Shown here: positions 7,279 to 16,570 of the stretch, piece after piece | Numbering within the stretch: position 1 is the first letter of the stretch | Layout: each line of letters starts with the position of its first letter | DNA from: CAZGKW01 sp964526295 | GTDB lineage: Bacteria; Planctomycetota; Phycisphaerae; FEN-1346 | Length of the DNA: 64,000 nucleotides | Direction: 5' to 3' | Assembly (NCBI GenBank): GCA_964526295.1 | Contig: CAZGKW010000012.1 | Span: 1-64,000, forward strand | The notes under the pieces: model-generated | Database searches by the model: none | Told to the model about the DNA's origin: nothing | The model's input: only the letters and a program-made list of their open reading frames with translations | Made by a program: the position numbers and the translations under genes

Positions 7279-8445
7279 ATGAGCCAGCAGGAGGACCCGG
7301 TCCGCGGGCGCGGGCCGACTTCGTCGGCGCACGAGCCGGCGGCGACGACGCCGCTCGGAACCGCCCCGGCCGAGTGGACCAAGGCCCCCGACCGGCGGAC
7401 CGGGCGCAAGGTCTGGCAGATCACCGACGGGCCCCGGCCAAGCCATTTCTGCTACCAGACCGTCCAGGGCTTCACTGCCGACGAGCGGTTCATGGTGTTC
7501 GCCTCCGACCGCGACGAGAAGGGGTGGCAGCTCTGGCGGGCCGACCTCGAGACGGGCGAGCTCGCGCGGCTGACCGACCAGGAAGAGCTGCGGCACGGGT
7601 CGTACGGGATGCACCCGAACGGCCGCCAGGTGTGCGTCTCGAGTGGCTGGCGGTACCTGGCCGTCGAGGTCGGCACGGGCCGGACGCGGGTGCTGGCGGA
7701 CCTCGAAGGGGAGTTGCCCGGCCCGCCCGGCGGGGCGGAACTGCCCATCAGCGCCGACGGCACGCGCCTGCTCGTCCCGTACGGGGGCGACGACCGGCGG
7801 AAATCTTCGGCGGCGGTCGTCTGGCTCGACGAGGGCCGCGTCGAGCCGGTCCTCGACTGGGAGGGCGGGTGGCTCTGCCACTACCAGTTCTGTCCGGCCG
7901 AGCCCGACTGGGTGATCTTCGACCCCCTGCCCGACCCGCAGAACGACATGACGAAGTCGCTCCAGGAGCGGGCCCGGGCCTGGCTCCTCGACATCCACAG
8001 CCGCGAGGTCCGGCCCTTCCTGATGGCCCCTCGCGGCACCCGGGCCACCCACGAGTACTGGGGCCCCGACGGGGAGCGGCTCTACTTCCATCACAAGACC
8101 CAGCCGGGGTGGGTGCCGACGAGCCTCTCGTCGATCGACCGGTTCGGCCGCGACTGGCAGACCCATTACACCCACGAGACGCTCAAGCTGGGCCACTCCG
8201 ACATCAGCCGGGACGAGCGATGGATCGTCACGGACGTCCAGGAGCCGGGCGAGAACCCGCTGCTGCTCGTCGACGTCGAGACCGGCCGGGCCGAGACGCT
8301 GTGCTGGCCGAACTCCAGCGTCGAGGAAGGCCACACCAAGCACTCCCACGTGCACCCTTCGTTCAGCCCGGGCGACCGATACGTCGGCTTCACGTCCGAT
8401 CGGACGGGCGTCGCCCAAGTCTACGTCGTGCCCCTGGACCGCTAG
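7279..8445 (+). CDS. oligogalacturonate lyase (PL22)-like beta-propeller protein (388 aa)
   Basis: Repeated propeller blades are visible (TADERFMVFASDRDEKGWQL, GPDGERLYFHHKT, SFSPGDRYVGFTSDRTG). The order RTGRKVWQITDG, CHYQF (about 200), THEYW (about 257) and HTKHSHVHPSF (about 352-362) follows PL22 oligogalacturonate lyases, which bind a metal through conserved His residues and cleave unsaturated pectin oligomers. The family Gln of the last motif appears replaced, so activity is uncertain; a TolB-like non-enzymatic propeller is the alternative. No signal peptide is visible, consistent with a cytoplasmic enzyme. It lies 29 nt after the lipoprotein gene and has a weak ribosome site. Confidence 0.65.
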   Translation: MSQQEDPVRGRGPTSSAHEPAATTPLGTAPAEWTKAPDRRTGRKVWQITDGPRPSHFCYQTVQGFTADERFMVFASDRDEKGWQLWRADLETGELARLTDQEELRHGSYGMHPNGRQVCVSSGWRYLAVEVGTGRTRVLADLEGELPGPPGGAELPISADGTRLLVPYGGDDRRKSSAAVVWLDEGRVEPVLDWEGGWLCHYQFCPAEPDWVIFDPLPDPQNDMTKSLQERARAWLLDIHSREVRPFLMAPRGTRATHEYWGPDGERLYFHHKTQPGWVPTSLSSIDRFGRDWQTHYTHETLKLGHSDISRDERWIVTDVQEPGENPLLLVDVETGRAETLCWPNSSVEEGHTKHSHVHPSFSPGDRYVGFTSDRTGVAQVYVVPLDR

Positions 8446-8459
8446 TTAAGGATTGACGG

Positions 8460-10550
8460 ATGGACGCTCACCCCTGTTTTCTCGCGGCGGCGCTCGACGG
8501 CGTCGGCGGCGCCCTGTGGATCGGAATCGCGGCGGCGATGGTGTTGGCGACGGCGGCCCCCGCGGCCACCCGGACGTGGGTCGTCAGCCAGGCCCACCCC
8601 AAGGCCTCCGACGAGGGACCCGCCACGGCCGACACCCCCTTCGAGACCATCTCGGCCGCCGCCGAGAAGGCCGGGCCGGGCGACACCGTCCGGGTCCACG
8701 CGGGCGTCTACCGCGAGCGCGTGGCCCCCGCCCGCGGCGGGACGCAAGGCAAGCCCATCACCTACGCGGCCGCCCCCGGCGAGACGGTCGTCATCCGCGG
8801 GTCGGAGGTCTGGACGCCCCGGTGGACGGCCATCCGGGGCCACGCCGACTGCTACTCGGCCCCCATCGCCCCCGACCTGGTGGGCGACTACAACCCCTGC
8901 GCCATCCAGATGGCCGCCGCCCCGGAGGGGTACACCCTGGGCCAGGTGTTCGTCGACGGGGGACCGCTCAAAGAGGTCACCGTGGCCGAGGACGTTTACG
9001 CCATGGCGGGCACGTGGATGGCCCAGCCGGGCGGCGACCGGCTCCGCGTCCACTTCCCGCCGTCGGAAGTGCCCCTGAAGGAGCGGACGGTCGAGCTGAC
9101 GGTCCGGCCGCGGTGCTTCGCCCCCTACAAGCGGGGCCTGGCGTACATCACGGTCCGCGGCTTCGTGATGGAGCACTGCGCGAACCAGTTCCCGTCGGGG
9201 TTCTGGTCGAGCCCGTGGCCCCAGGCCGGGGCCCTCGGCTGCCGCGGGGGCAACCACTGGGTCATCGAGGGCAACACGGTCCGCCACGCCAAGAACGTCG
9301 CCATCGACTGCGGCAGCGAGGGACGCGTGGACGCCGACGGCCTGGACCAGCCCCAGCCCCGCGACTCCGGCTACCACCTCATCACAGGCAACACGCTCGT
9401 CGAGAACGGGGCCGCGGGCATCGTCGGCATCCGCAGCCCCGGCACGCGGATCCTGAACAACGTCATCGAGCGGAACGTCACCAACGGCCATCCCGGGGCC
9501 GAGAGCGGCGGCATCAAGCTCCACTTCTTCGTCGGCGGCCTCATCGAGGGCAACCTCATCCGCGACAACGACGCCTCCGGCATCTGGCTCGACAACGTCT
9601 GGTACGATTCCCGCGTCACGAGGAACGTCGTGGTCGGCAACACCGGGGCGGGCATCTTCATCGAGTTGGGGGCGGGGCCCCTGCTCGTCGACAACAACAT
9701 CGTCGCCTTCACCACCGCCGGGGCCAATCTGGCGGGCGACGGCATCTACTCGCACGACTCCTCCGGCGTGACCCTGGCCCACAACCTCGTCTGGTTCAAC
9801 GCCAACTTCGGCATCTGGTCGCACATCGGGACGGAGCGGCGGACCCGCGTGCCGGGCGAGTCGGGCCGCCGGCGCCAGGCCGTCGGGGCCTCCGGGTGGC
9901 AGGTGCTCAACAACATGGTGGTCGGCAACGGACGGGGGGCGCTGTGCCTGCCGCCCCCGACGCCGCGCTCCGAAGGCAACGTCTCCGACTACAACCTCCT
10001 GGCCTCCGGCTACGACCTGGTCACCAGCGAGACGTACGGGGCCGAGATGGACCCGCCCGTGTTCGTCTACAACACAAACAAGGGCCGGGTCGAGATGGAC
10101 GAGATCGTCGAGGCGATGGAGACGTCGCTGGAGAAGGCGAACGTGCCGCCCGAGGAGCGGCCGGGCCTGGCGAGGTGGCTGGGCCTGCCGCTGCTGACGC
10201 TCGCCGAGTGGCAGCGCCTGACGGGTTACGACAAGCACAGCCGCTATCCGGTGCTGCTTCGGCCGTCGCTGCCGGCCCGGTCGCTGAACCTGGAGTTCAT
10301 GGTCGGCGAGTCGCCCCGCCAGGTGGGGTGCAAGCGCGTCAAGGGCGTCACGCGGGACTTCTTCGGCCGACCCATCAAGGCCGGCAGCGTCATGCCCGGC
10401 CCGTTCCAGGACCTCAAGTGCGAGCCGGCCCTGATGACGGACGGCGAATCCTACGAGACCCCCTACAGGGGCCGCTACGAACGATTCAAGAGCAGGGAGA
10501 ACATGAACCGGTTCAGCCTGTGGCCGCTGCACGACCCGCCGACGCCTTAG
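8460..10550 (+). CDS. secreted right-handed parallel beta-helix protein 1 (696 aa)
   Basis: A hydrophobic signal (about residues 18-36) precedes a DUF1565-like entry (TPFETISAAAEKAGPGDTVR, then VHAGVYRERVAPARGG) and many beta-helix coils, for example HWVIEGNTVRHAKNVAIDCG, GGIKLHFFVGGLIEGNLIRD and VLLAH/ALAHNLVWFNANFGIWSH-type turns. Such folds are common in pectate lyases, polysaccharide epimerases and other carbohydrate-active enzymes. No specific catalytic triad is evident. The C-terminus contains TRDFFGRPIKAGSVMPGPFQ, shared with the next gene. ATG 8460 has AAGGA 7 nt upstream; it is 14 nt after the PL22-like gene. Confidence 0.8.
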   Translation: MDAHPCFLAAALDGVGGALWIGIAAAMVLATAAPAATRTWVVSQAHPKASDEGPATADTPFETISAAAEKAGPGDTVRVHAGVYRERVAPARGGTQGKPITYAAAPGETVVIRGSEVWTPRWTAIRGHADCYSAPIAPDLVGDYNPCAIQMAAAPEGYTLGQVFVDGGPLKEVTVAEDVYAMAGTWMAQPGGDRLRVHFPPSEVPLKERTVELTVRPRCFAPYKRGLAYITVRGFVMEHCANQFPSGFWSSPWPQAGALGCRGGNHWVIEGNTVRHAKNVAIDCGSEGRVDADGLDQPQPRDSGYHLITGNTLVENGAAGIVGIRSPGTRILNNVIERNVTNGHPGAESGGIKLHFFVGGLIEGNLIRDNDASGIWLDNVWYDSRVTRNVVVGNTGAGIFIELGAGPLLVDNNIVAFTTAGANLAGDGIYSHDSSGVTLAHNLVWFNANFGIWSHIGTERRTRVPGESGRRRQAVGASGWQVLNNMVVGNGRGALCLPPPTPRSEGNVSDYNLLASGYDLVTSETYGAEMDPPVFVYNTNKGRVEMDEIVEAMETSLEKANVPPEERPGLARWLGLPLLTLAEWQRLTGYDKHSRYPVLLRPSLPARSLNLEFMVGESPRQVGCKRVKGVTRDFFGRPIKAGSVMPGPFQDLKCEPALMTDGESYETPYRGRYERFKSRENMNRFSLWPLHDPPTP

Positions 10551-10567
10551 CGGCCGGGCCGTAGCCG

Positions 10568-10588
10568 CCTCTCCCCTTGCGGGAGAGG
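10568..10588. repeat. hairpin (8-bp stem) between the two beta-helix genes
   Basis: CCTCTCCC (10568-10575), a 5-nt loop CTTGC, and GGGAGAGG (10581-10588). It is followed by a G-rich stretch rather than a T-run, so it resembles an intergenic REP-type palindrome more than an intrinsic terminator. It could stabilise the upstream mRNA end. Confidence 0.55.
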
Positions 10589-10661
10589 AACGGGGTGAGG
10601 GGGCATCGCCGCTGCAAAGAGGCTTGAGGGCGGGCGCGCCGTTCATCTTGGGAGGCGAACC

Positions 10662-12683
10662 ATGATCTGCCGCACGAGGAAGACCGAAGCCCGGCCCGCA
10701 TGTCTGGCCGCCTTGCTGCTGCTCGCCTGGGCCTTCTCAGCCGAAGCCCGGACCTGGGTGGTCGACCGGAACCACCCGAAGGCCGACGACGCGGCCCCGG
10801 GCAGTGAGGGTCGGCCTTTCCGGACGATCGGGCCGGCCGCCGAGAAGGCCCGGCCCGGCGACACCGTCCTCGTCCGTGCGGGCATCTACCGCGAGCGCGT
10901 GGCCCCGGCCCGCGGCGGGGAAGCGGGCAAGCCCATCACGTACGCCGCCGCGCCGAACGAGCGCGTCGTCCTCAAAGGGTCGGACGTCTACGCGGGCGAG
11001 TGGGAACCCGTCGCCGGCCACGCGGGCGTCTTCGTCGCGCGGCTCGATCGGCCCGGGGCCCCGGACTTCGGCGACCACAACCCGTTCGCGATCATGCTGA
11101 AGCGCAAGGGCGACGCCAAAGGGGCCCGCCGGCACATCCTGACGCTCGGCCAGGTCTTCGTCGGCGGCCGGCGATTGCGCGAGTGCTACTGCGACGAGCG
11201 GAACATCGTCCTGGCGACGCCCGGCACGTGGATGAGCGAAGGCGGCGGCAACCGGGTGCTGGTCCACTTCCCGGACGCCGACCGGGTGCCCGGCTCGGCG
11301 GCCGCGCCGGAGGTCGAGATTGCAGTCCGGGGTCGCATCTTTGCCCCCCACGACCGTGGCCTCGGGCACATCACGGTCCGCGGGTTCGAGATGGAGCACT
11401 GTGCGAACCAGTTCCCGTCCGGGTTCTGGGCAAGCGATTCGCCCCAGGCGGGGGCCCTCGGGTGCCGAGGCGGGCACCACTGGGTCATCGAGAACAACAC
11501 GATCCGCTGGGCCAAGAGCCTGGGCCTCGACTGCGGCTCCGAAGGGGACCAGGACATCGAGGGCCGCGGCCAGGCCGAGCCGACCCGCGTCGGCCATCAC
11601 CTGGTCCGCCGCAACGTCATCAGCGACAACGGCTGCGGCGGCATCGCCGGCTACCGGGCCCTCCGCACCCGGTTCATCGGCAACGTCCTGGAGCGGAACA
11701 ACTACCTGGGCCACACGGCCCCCGAATGCGCCGGCATCAAGACCCACTTCCTCATCGGCGGCCACATCGAAGGCAACCTCTTCCGCGACAACGAGACCTT
11801 CGGCCTCTGGCTCGACAACGTCTACGCCCACACCCGCGTCACGCGGAACGTCTTCCTCGGGAACCGCGACGCCGGCCTCTTCATCGAGATGGGCGGCGGA
11901 CCCGTCCTGGTGGACAACAACGTCATCGCCCTGACGCGGGGCAATGCCACGAGCTGGCACAACGGAAGCGGCGTCTACGCCCACGACGCCGGCGGCATCA
12001 CTCTGGCCCACAACCTCATCGTCTTCAATGCCAACTGGGGCGTCCTGATGCGGCAAGCCACGAACCGCTCCTACAGCGTCTACCCGGACGACATCCAGAC
12101 CTGGGAGACCGAGCCGACCGACCGCAAGCCCTGCCTCCCGGAGAACATCGCGCTCGTCAACAACCTGTTCCTCGACAACCACCGGGGGGCGGTCAGCCTG
12201 CCCCTGCCCGGCCCGAACGCGTCCGGCAACTCCTCCGACGGCAACGTGTTCTCATCGGGCGGGCTGGCGCTCGTGCCGTTCGTCCCGAACGCCGCCAGGG
12301 GAACGAAGCCCGAGGACGCCGTCGAGCGGCTCCGGGAGGCGTGGGAGAAAGCCGGGGTGCCGGAGGCCGAACGGGTCCGGCCCCCGATGTACCAGAACGG
12401 GCCGCTCCTGGGGCTGGAGGACTGGCAGCGGCTGGGCTTCGACCTCCACAGCACCGCGCCGGCCCTCCGCGAGCTGAACGTCATCCCCCACGAGTTCGAG
12501 GTCACGCTTCGGACGCGGGACTGGCCGTGGGAAGTCGAATGCCAACCTGTCGCCGACGTCGACCGGGATTTCTTCGGCCGGCCGGTGCCTGCGAAGGCCC
12601 CCCTGCCCGGCCCGTTCCAGAGCATCGAGGCGGGCGGGAACCGCTTCGTCCTTTGGCCCGTCCCCGTGCCGGAGAGGCCCTGA
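10662..12683 (+). CDS. secreted right-handed parallel beta-helix protein 2 (673 aa)
   Basis: Tandem paralogue of the gene at 8460. It has a signal peptide (about residues 11-27), TWVVDRNHPKADDAAPGSEG, the same VRAGIYRERVAPARGG entry, the shared EMEHCANQFPSGFWASDSPQ coil and a DRDFFGRPV C-terminus. Identity is high in the helix core and lower at the ends. GGGAGG lies just before ATG 10662. Expected to be exported and to bind or modify an acidic polysaccharide; enzymatic class not assigned. It is probably the last gene of the operon starting at 1123, about 180 nt before the next regulator. Confidence 0.8.
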   Translation: MICRTRKTEARPACLAALLLLAWAFSAEARTWVVDRNHPKADDAAPGSEGRPFRTIGPAAEKARPGDTVLVRAGIYRERVAPARGGEAGKPITYAAAPNERVVLKGSDVYAGEWEPVAGHAGVFVARLDRPGAPDFGDHNPFAIMLKRKGDAKGARRHILTLGQVFVGGRRLRECYCDERNIVLATPGTWMSEGGGNRVLVHFPDADRVPGSAAAPEVEIAVRGRIFAPHDRGLGHITVRGFEMEHCANQFPSGFWASDSPQAGALGCRGGHHWVIENNTIRWAKSLGLDCGSEGDQDIEGRGQAEPTRVGHHLVRRNVISDNGCGGIAGYRALRTRFIGNVLERNNYLGHTAPECAGIKTHFLIGGHIEGNLFRDNETFGLWLDNVYAHTRVTRNVFLGNRDAGLFIEMGGGPVLVDNNVIALTRGNATSWHNGSGVYAHDAGGITLAHNLIVFNANWGVLMRQATNRSYSVYPDDIQTWETEPTDRKPCLPENIALVNNLFLDNHRGAVSLPLPGPNASGNSSDGNVFSSGGLALVPFVPNAARGTKPEDAVERLREAWEKAGVPEAERVRPPMYQNGPLLGLEDWQRLGFDLHSTAPALRELNVIPHEFEVTLRTRDWPWEVECQPVADVDRDFFGRPVPAKAPLPGPFQSIEAGGNRFVLWPVPVPERP

Positions 12684-12735
12684 TCCAGCCATCGTCCCCG
12701 CACGCGCGCTCTTTGCACCCGCACCTCGTCGATGC

Positions 12736-12750
12736 CGCAAGGTCCTTGCG
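12736..12750. promoter_or_regulatory. 15-nt perfect palindrome upstream of lacI-family gene 2
   Basis: CGCAAGG-T-CCTTGCG is a perfect 7-bp inverted repeat around one central base, 114 nt before the start of the second LacI regulator. Palindromes of this size are typical operator sites, though LacI operators usually have an even centre with CG. A second inverted repeat (ACCCCG 12753-12758 / CGGGGT 12768-12773) follows at once. Its role as an operator is inferred. Confidence 0.35.
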
Positions 12751-12863
12751 ACACCCCGCAGTCCATTCGGGGTTAAATTATGAGCGTTCCCATTTTGGGA
12801 GCGGTCACGGATCGGCCAGGGCCGCCCGGCTGGCGGTTCGGCCGCCGCCTGGGGAGCGACGAA

Positions 12864-13910
12864 ATGCCCACGCTCGACGAAGTCGCCCGGGCTGCCGGTG
12901 TCTCGCGAAACACCGTCTCGCGGGCCCTCAGCGGCAAGACCAAGGAGCTCTGGCCGAGTACGGCCCGGCGGGTCGAGCGGATTCGTCGCATCGCGGCCGA
13001 GATGGGCTACCGCCCCAACAGCGCCGCCCGGGCGATGGGCCGGGGACGGTTCGGCTGCGCGGCCCTGCTGCTGAGCACCGTTCCCGGGCGAAGCACCCTC
13101 CCCGACAGGCTCCTCGACGGGATCCACGATGCCCTGGCCCAGCGCGATATGCACTTAGCGCTGGCCAAGCTCCCCGATGAGACGCTCCTCAGCGAGGACT
13201 TGGCGCCCAAGGTGCTGCGGGAGCTGATGGTCGACGGGTTCCTCATCAACTACAACCGCGAGATTCCGGCCGAGATGACGGACCTGATCGAGGAGCAGCA
13301 GGTCCCGGCCGTGTGGATCAATTGCAAGCGGTGGGCCGATTGCGTCCGGCCGGACGACTTGGGCGGCGGCCGGGCGGCCACGGAGCATCTGCTCGCGCTC
13401 GGCCATCGCCGCATCGCCTACGTCCATTACTCGCCGCCGGGCAGCCCGGAGCATTACAGCGAAGTCGACCGGCAGGCGGGCTACGAGGCCGCCATGGCCG
13501 AAGCCGGTCTGGAACCGAGACTCCTCCGGCCGGCCGAGTGCGGGGAACGAGACGGCCGTCTGGCCTGGACTCGGGAGTTGCTTTCCCGCTCGGACCGGCC
13601 GACAGGCATCGTCGCTTACGCCTATGGGGCGCTCGTGAACCACGCGGCGGCGATCGCGGGGCTGCGTGTGCCGGAGGACGTCTCGGTCATCTCGTTCGCC
13701 CACCGGCCGGAGGAGCAGCTCGGCCGGCGGGCGACGACGATGGTGGTCCCGGCGGGGGCGATGGGAGAGGCAGCCGTCGAGATGCTCACCGACAAACTGG
13801 CGGCGCCCCGCGTGCCGCTTCCGTCCCGCGCCCTGCCGGTCGCCCTGGTGCCGGGTGAGACGACCGGCCCGGCGCCGCGAGCCGAGTCGAGCCAGTCCAG
13901 AAAGGGTTAG
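12864..13910 (+). CDS. LacI-family transcriptional regulator 2 (348 aa)
   Basis: The N-terminal helix-turn-helix MPTLDEVARAAGVSRNTVSR and hinge MGYRPNSAARAM are followed by an effector-binding domain paralogous to regulator 1. I chose ATG 12864, which has GGGGAG upstream and places the helix-turn-helix at residue 1 as usual; ATG 12780 would add 28 atypical residues. The gene heads a same-strand run: chimeric URO-D-like gene, three DUF5060 genes, a PHP-fold gene and a helical protein, and probably controls it. The palindrome at 12736-12750 is a candidate binding site. Confidence 0.9.
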   Translation: MPTLDEVARAAGVSRNTVSRALSGKTKELWPSTARRVERIRRIAAEMGYRPNSAARAMGRGRFGCAALLLSTVPGRSTLPDRLLDGIHDALAQRDMHLALAKLPDETLLSEDLAPKVLRELMVDGFLINYNREIPAEMTDLIEEQQVPAVWINCKRWADCVRPDDLGGGRAATEHLLALGHRRIAYVHYSPPGSPEHYSEVDRQAGYEAAMAEAGLEPRLLRPAECGERDGRLAWTRELLSRSDRPTGIVAYAYGALVNHAAAIAGLRVPEDVSVISFAHRPEEQLGRRATTMVVPAGAMGEAAVEMLTDKLAAPRVPLPSRALPVALVPGETTGPAPRAESSQSRKG

Positions 13911-13921
13911 GCGGCCGAAGC

Positions 13922-14851
13922 ATGGGACGGACATGGATGACGTTCGCAGCGGGAATCCTCGCCGCCGCCTCGACGGAGGAATGGGCGCCGCCGCGGCGGC
14001 TGCCGGCCTGGGCCAGGCCCGGAAAGAGCGGAGACTGCTTCGAAGTCGCCGACTGGCTGGAAAACGGCCGCCCCAGGACAGAGAAATTCACCGAGAGCGT
14101 CTGGTTCGAGCCGTGCATCGACGACCCGGGCGAAGCGCGCTTCGAACTGCGGCGCGACAACTTCTACTGGGATTTCACGCTTCGGCTGGTTCGCAGTGTT
14201 GTGGACGCGGGCAGGGGGCGCTTCGTGACGGAGTTCCCGGACCTTATCGAGGGGCTCGACACGCTCGCGGCCATGCGTGGCACGGATGACCTGTTGATGG
14301 ACCTGATCGACCGGCCGCAGTGGGTCGCCGCCGCCCTGCGACAGATCACCGCGCGGTACTTCGAGTGCTACGACGTCCTGTACGACCTGGTGAAGGACGA
14401 TACGGGCGGCAGTCATTGGTGGATCTGGGCCCCCGGCCGGCCGGCGAAACTCCAATGTGATTTCTCCGCGATGATCTCCCCACAGATGTTCGGCGACTTC
14501 ATGGTCCCGGTGCTGCGCGAGATGACCGCAAGGCTCGACCACAGTTTCTACCACTGGGACGGCGTCGGCGCCCTGCCCCATCACGATCACCTCCTGTCTT
14601 TGCCGGATTTGGACATGATCCAGTGGACGCCCGGCGCGGGGAAGGAGGACGGGCTGGACCCCCGCTGGTGGCCGCTCTACCACAAGACGGTCGAGGCGGG
14701 AAAGAGCATCCTCATTGGCGGCAACGCGACCCCCGATCGCCTGTCAGCCATGGGCAGGGAGTTCGGCACGAAGTTCAATCGATTTGTGTTGAGTTGCCGC
14801 GTGGACACGCCTCGCAAGGCCCATCAACTGATTGAGGCGGCACGGGTATGA
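13922..14851 (+). CDS. chimeric URO-D-like protein (309 aa) with a W-motif-family N-terminus
   Basis: From about residue 57 onward (VWFEPCIDD to the end) it matches the C-terminal two thirds of uroporphyrinogen-decarboxylase/cobalamin-independent MetE-like barrel proteins common in PVC bacteria, including HWWIWAPGR, CDFSAMISP, HWDGVGALPHHDHL and DMIQWTPGAG. The expected N-terminal roughly 100 residues of that family are missing. In their place residues about 15-55 (EEWAPPRRLPAWARPGKSG, then ADWLENGRP) match the W-motif region of the surface-protein family at 23974, 28645, 31032 and 33418. The join falls at a Trp present in both families. It is probably a recombination product and may be non-functional. 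The start (ATG 13922) is 9 nt after the LacI stop; the first 15 residues look like a signal remnant. Confidence 0.65.
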   Translation: MGRTWMTFAAGILAAASTEEWAPPRRLPAWARPGKSGDCFEVADWLENGRPRTEKFTESVWFEPCIDDPGEARFELRRDNFYWDFTLRLVRSVVDAGRGRFVTEFPDLIEGLDTLAAMRGTDDLLMDLIDRPQWVAAALRQITARYFECYDVLYDLVKDDTGGSHWWIWAPGRPAKLQCDFSAMISPQMFGDFMVPVLREMTARLDHSFYHWDGVGALPHHDHLLSLPDLDMIQWTPGAGKEDGLDPRWWPLYHKTVEAGKSILIGGNATPDRLSAMGREFGTKFNRFVLSCRVDTPRKAHQLIEAARV

Positions 14852-14890
14852 CCAGGTACACCCCGAACGAACAGACTGGAGGTGCACGCC

Positions 14891-16570
14891 ATGGTTCGTA
14901 TGACAGCCATCGGACACGCGCGGTTTCGGGCTTCAGCCGGCGTGCTTGCGGTGCTGCTTTGTGCATCCGCGGCCCACGCCGCCGGCCCCGAACCGATGGT
15001 CGTTCCCGCGGAACTCAGCCGCAGTGAGACGACGATGTGGTCGCCGACGCTGGAATGGACGGTGAAGAACCCGTCGCACGAGGGCAACCCCTTCGACCTC
15101 GTCGCGAAGGTGGCGTTCAAGCACGAAGGCGGCAAGGAGAAGCGCGTCACCGAGATGTTCTACGCCGGCGGCGAGACGTGGAAGTTCCGCTTCACCGGCA
15201 CGCGGACCGGCAGATGGGCCTTCACCACCCAGGCCGACGGCGCCGACGGCACGACCAACGATCCCGAGCTGCACGGCCGCTCGGGCACGGTCACCGTCGA
15301 GCCCAACCCCGACCCGAAGGCCAACGGGTTTCTCAGTCATGAGGGGCAGACCTGGTGCTGGCAGGGCAGCGGCCGGGCGTTCGTGCCCCAACTGGTGATG
15401 ATCGGCGACAACGGCACCTCCGATCCGAAGTGGTATCGCCATGCAGCCTTCATGGACCGGCTGATCGAGACGTTCCTCGAGGAGCACGGGTTTACCGGAT
15501 TCCACAGCTACAGCATTGGCGGCTACTGGTTCGATATCGGCGCCGGCACGCGCCTGAACGCTGAGATGAAGAATCCCGATCCGCGCACGTTCGAAGCGAT
15601 GGAAACGCTGATCACACAGACGCACGCAAGAGGCGGGATGGTGCACCTGTGGGCATGGGGCGATCGCGGCCGCGCTCAAACGCCCTGGGACCTCGACGGC
15701 GGCATCAACGGAAAGGTGGATCGCCGGTTGCAGCGTTACATCGCAGCGCGACTGGGCCCGCTGCCGGGCTGGTCGATGGGCTACGGCTTCGATCTGGACG
15801 AATGGACCAATGCGGAGGACCTTGATGCATGGAACCGGTTCATGCAAGCTCGCATGGGCTGGCACCACTACCTCGGCGGCCGGCCGAAGGGGCCCAACGG
15901 CGGCACGCGCCACGGGCAGTACAACGCCTGGAACGACGGGCTGGAATACGCCAGCTACGAGCACCACAAGCCGGACTACGAGGTCTGTGTCGGCGCTCTG
16001 GCCGAACTCAAAGACCGGCCGGCGTTCTCGGAGGACCGCAACCGCGTCCGGAACCAGCGGAAGGACTGGACGGAGGAGGAAACGCGCCGGGGCCTCTGGC
16101 AATCCACCATGGCCGGGGGCGTGGCCAACATCTGGGGCCAGCTCAAAACCAGGGACAAGGCGGCTCACACCGGGGTTTACGGCAATCGCGATCAGCTCAA
16201 GACCTACAGCGTGTTCTGGTTCGACAGCGGCCGTTTCCGCAAGGGCATGACCCGCGCCAACCACCTCAGCGACGATACGGATACGCCAAGGCCCAACAAC
16301 GTCGACAACGACGCGAACACGCGCGTGCTGAAGTCTTCCGACGACCACTTGGTCTTCTACCGTCAGGACGCGCCGTCGATTCACATGGACCTGTCCGGCA
16401 TGGACGGTCCGCAGCCGGCCGTGGCGGTGAATACGACCAAGGAATACCGCGAGATTGATATCGGCCCGCTCACCCCCGGCAAGCACGTCTGGAAGGCGCC
16501 GCACAAGAGCGACTGGGCGATTGCCGTCGGAACGTTCGCCGACGGCGACGAGGGCGACGACAAGGACTGA
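14891..16570 (+). CDS. secreted DUF5060 glycoside-hydrolase-like protein A (559 aa)
   Basis: A signal peptide (to about residue 30) is followed by a DUF5060 domain (about 40-135: MWSPTLEWTVKNPSHEGNPF, then TWKFRFTGTRTGRWAFTTQ), an N-terminal beta-sandwich found with glycoside hydrolases. A barrel-like centre contains HLWAWGDRG and GYGFDLDEW (about 298-306), where an acidic residue could be catalytic. The C-terminal module (GKHVWKAPHKSDWAIAVG) resembles the putative collagen-binding domain that ends many DUF4038/DUF5060 proteins. Substrate unknown. ATG 14891 follows TGGAGG by 8 nt; a GTG at 14882 is less likely. Its last 187 coding bases lie in the 664-bp repeat shared with gene B. Confidence 0.8.
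   Translation: MVRMTAIGHARFRASAGVLAVLLCASAAHAAGPEPMVVPAELSRSETTMWSPTLEWTVKNPSHEGNPFDLVAKVAFKHEGGKEKRVTEMFYAGGETWKFRFTGTRTGRWAFTTQADGADGTTNDPELHGRSGTVTVEPNPDPKANGFLSHEGQTWCWQGSGRAFVPQLVMIGDNGTSDPKWYRHAAFMDRLIETFLEEHGFTGFHSYSIGGYWFDIGAGTRLNAEMKNPDPRTFEAMETLITQTHARGGMVHLWAWGDRGRAQTPWDLDGGINGKVDRRLQRYIAARLGPLPGWSMGYGFDLDEWTNAEDLDAWNRFMQARMGWHHYLGGRPKGPNGGTRHGQYNAWNDGLEYASYEHHKPDYEVCVGALAELKDRPAFSEDRNRVRNQRKDWTEEETRRGLWQSTMAGGVANIWGQLKTRDKAAHTGVYGNRDQLKTYSVFWFDSGRFRKGMTRANHLSDDTDTPRPNNVDNDANTRVLKSSDDHLVFYRQDAPSIHMDLSGMDGPQPAVAVNTTKEYREIDIGPLTPGKHVWKAPHKSDWAIAVGTFADGDEGDDKD

Noticed and set aside
10568..10588. Hairpin called as intrinsic terminator.
   Set aside because: There is no T-run after the stem, and the next gene on the same strand looks cotranscribed.
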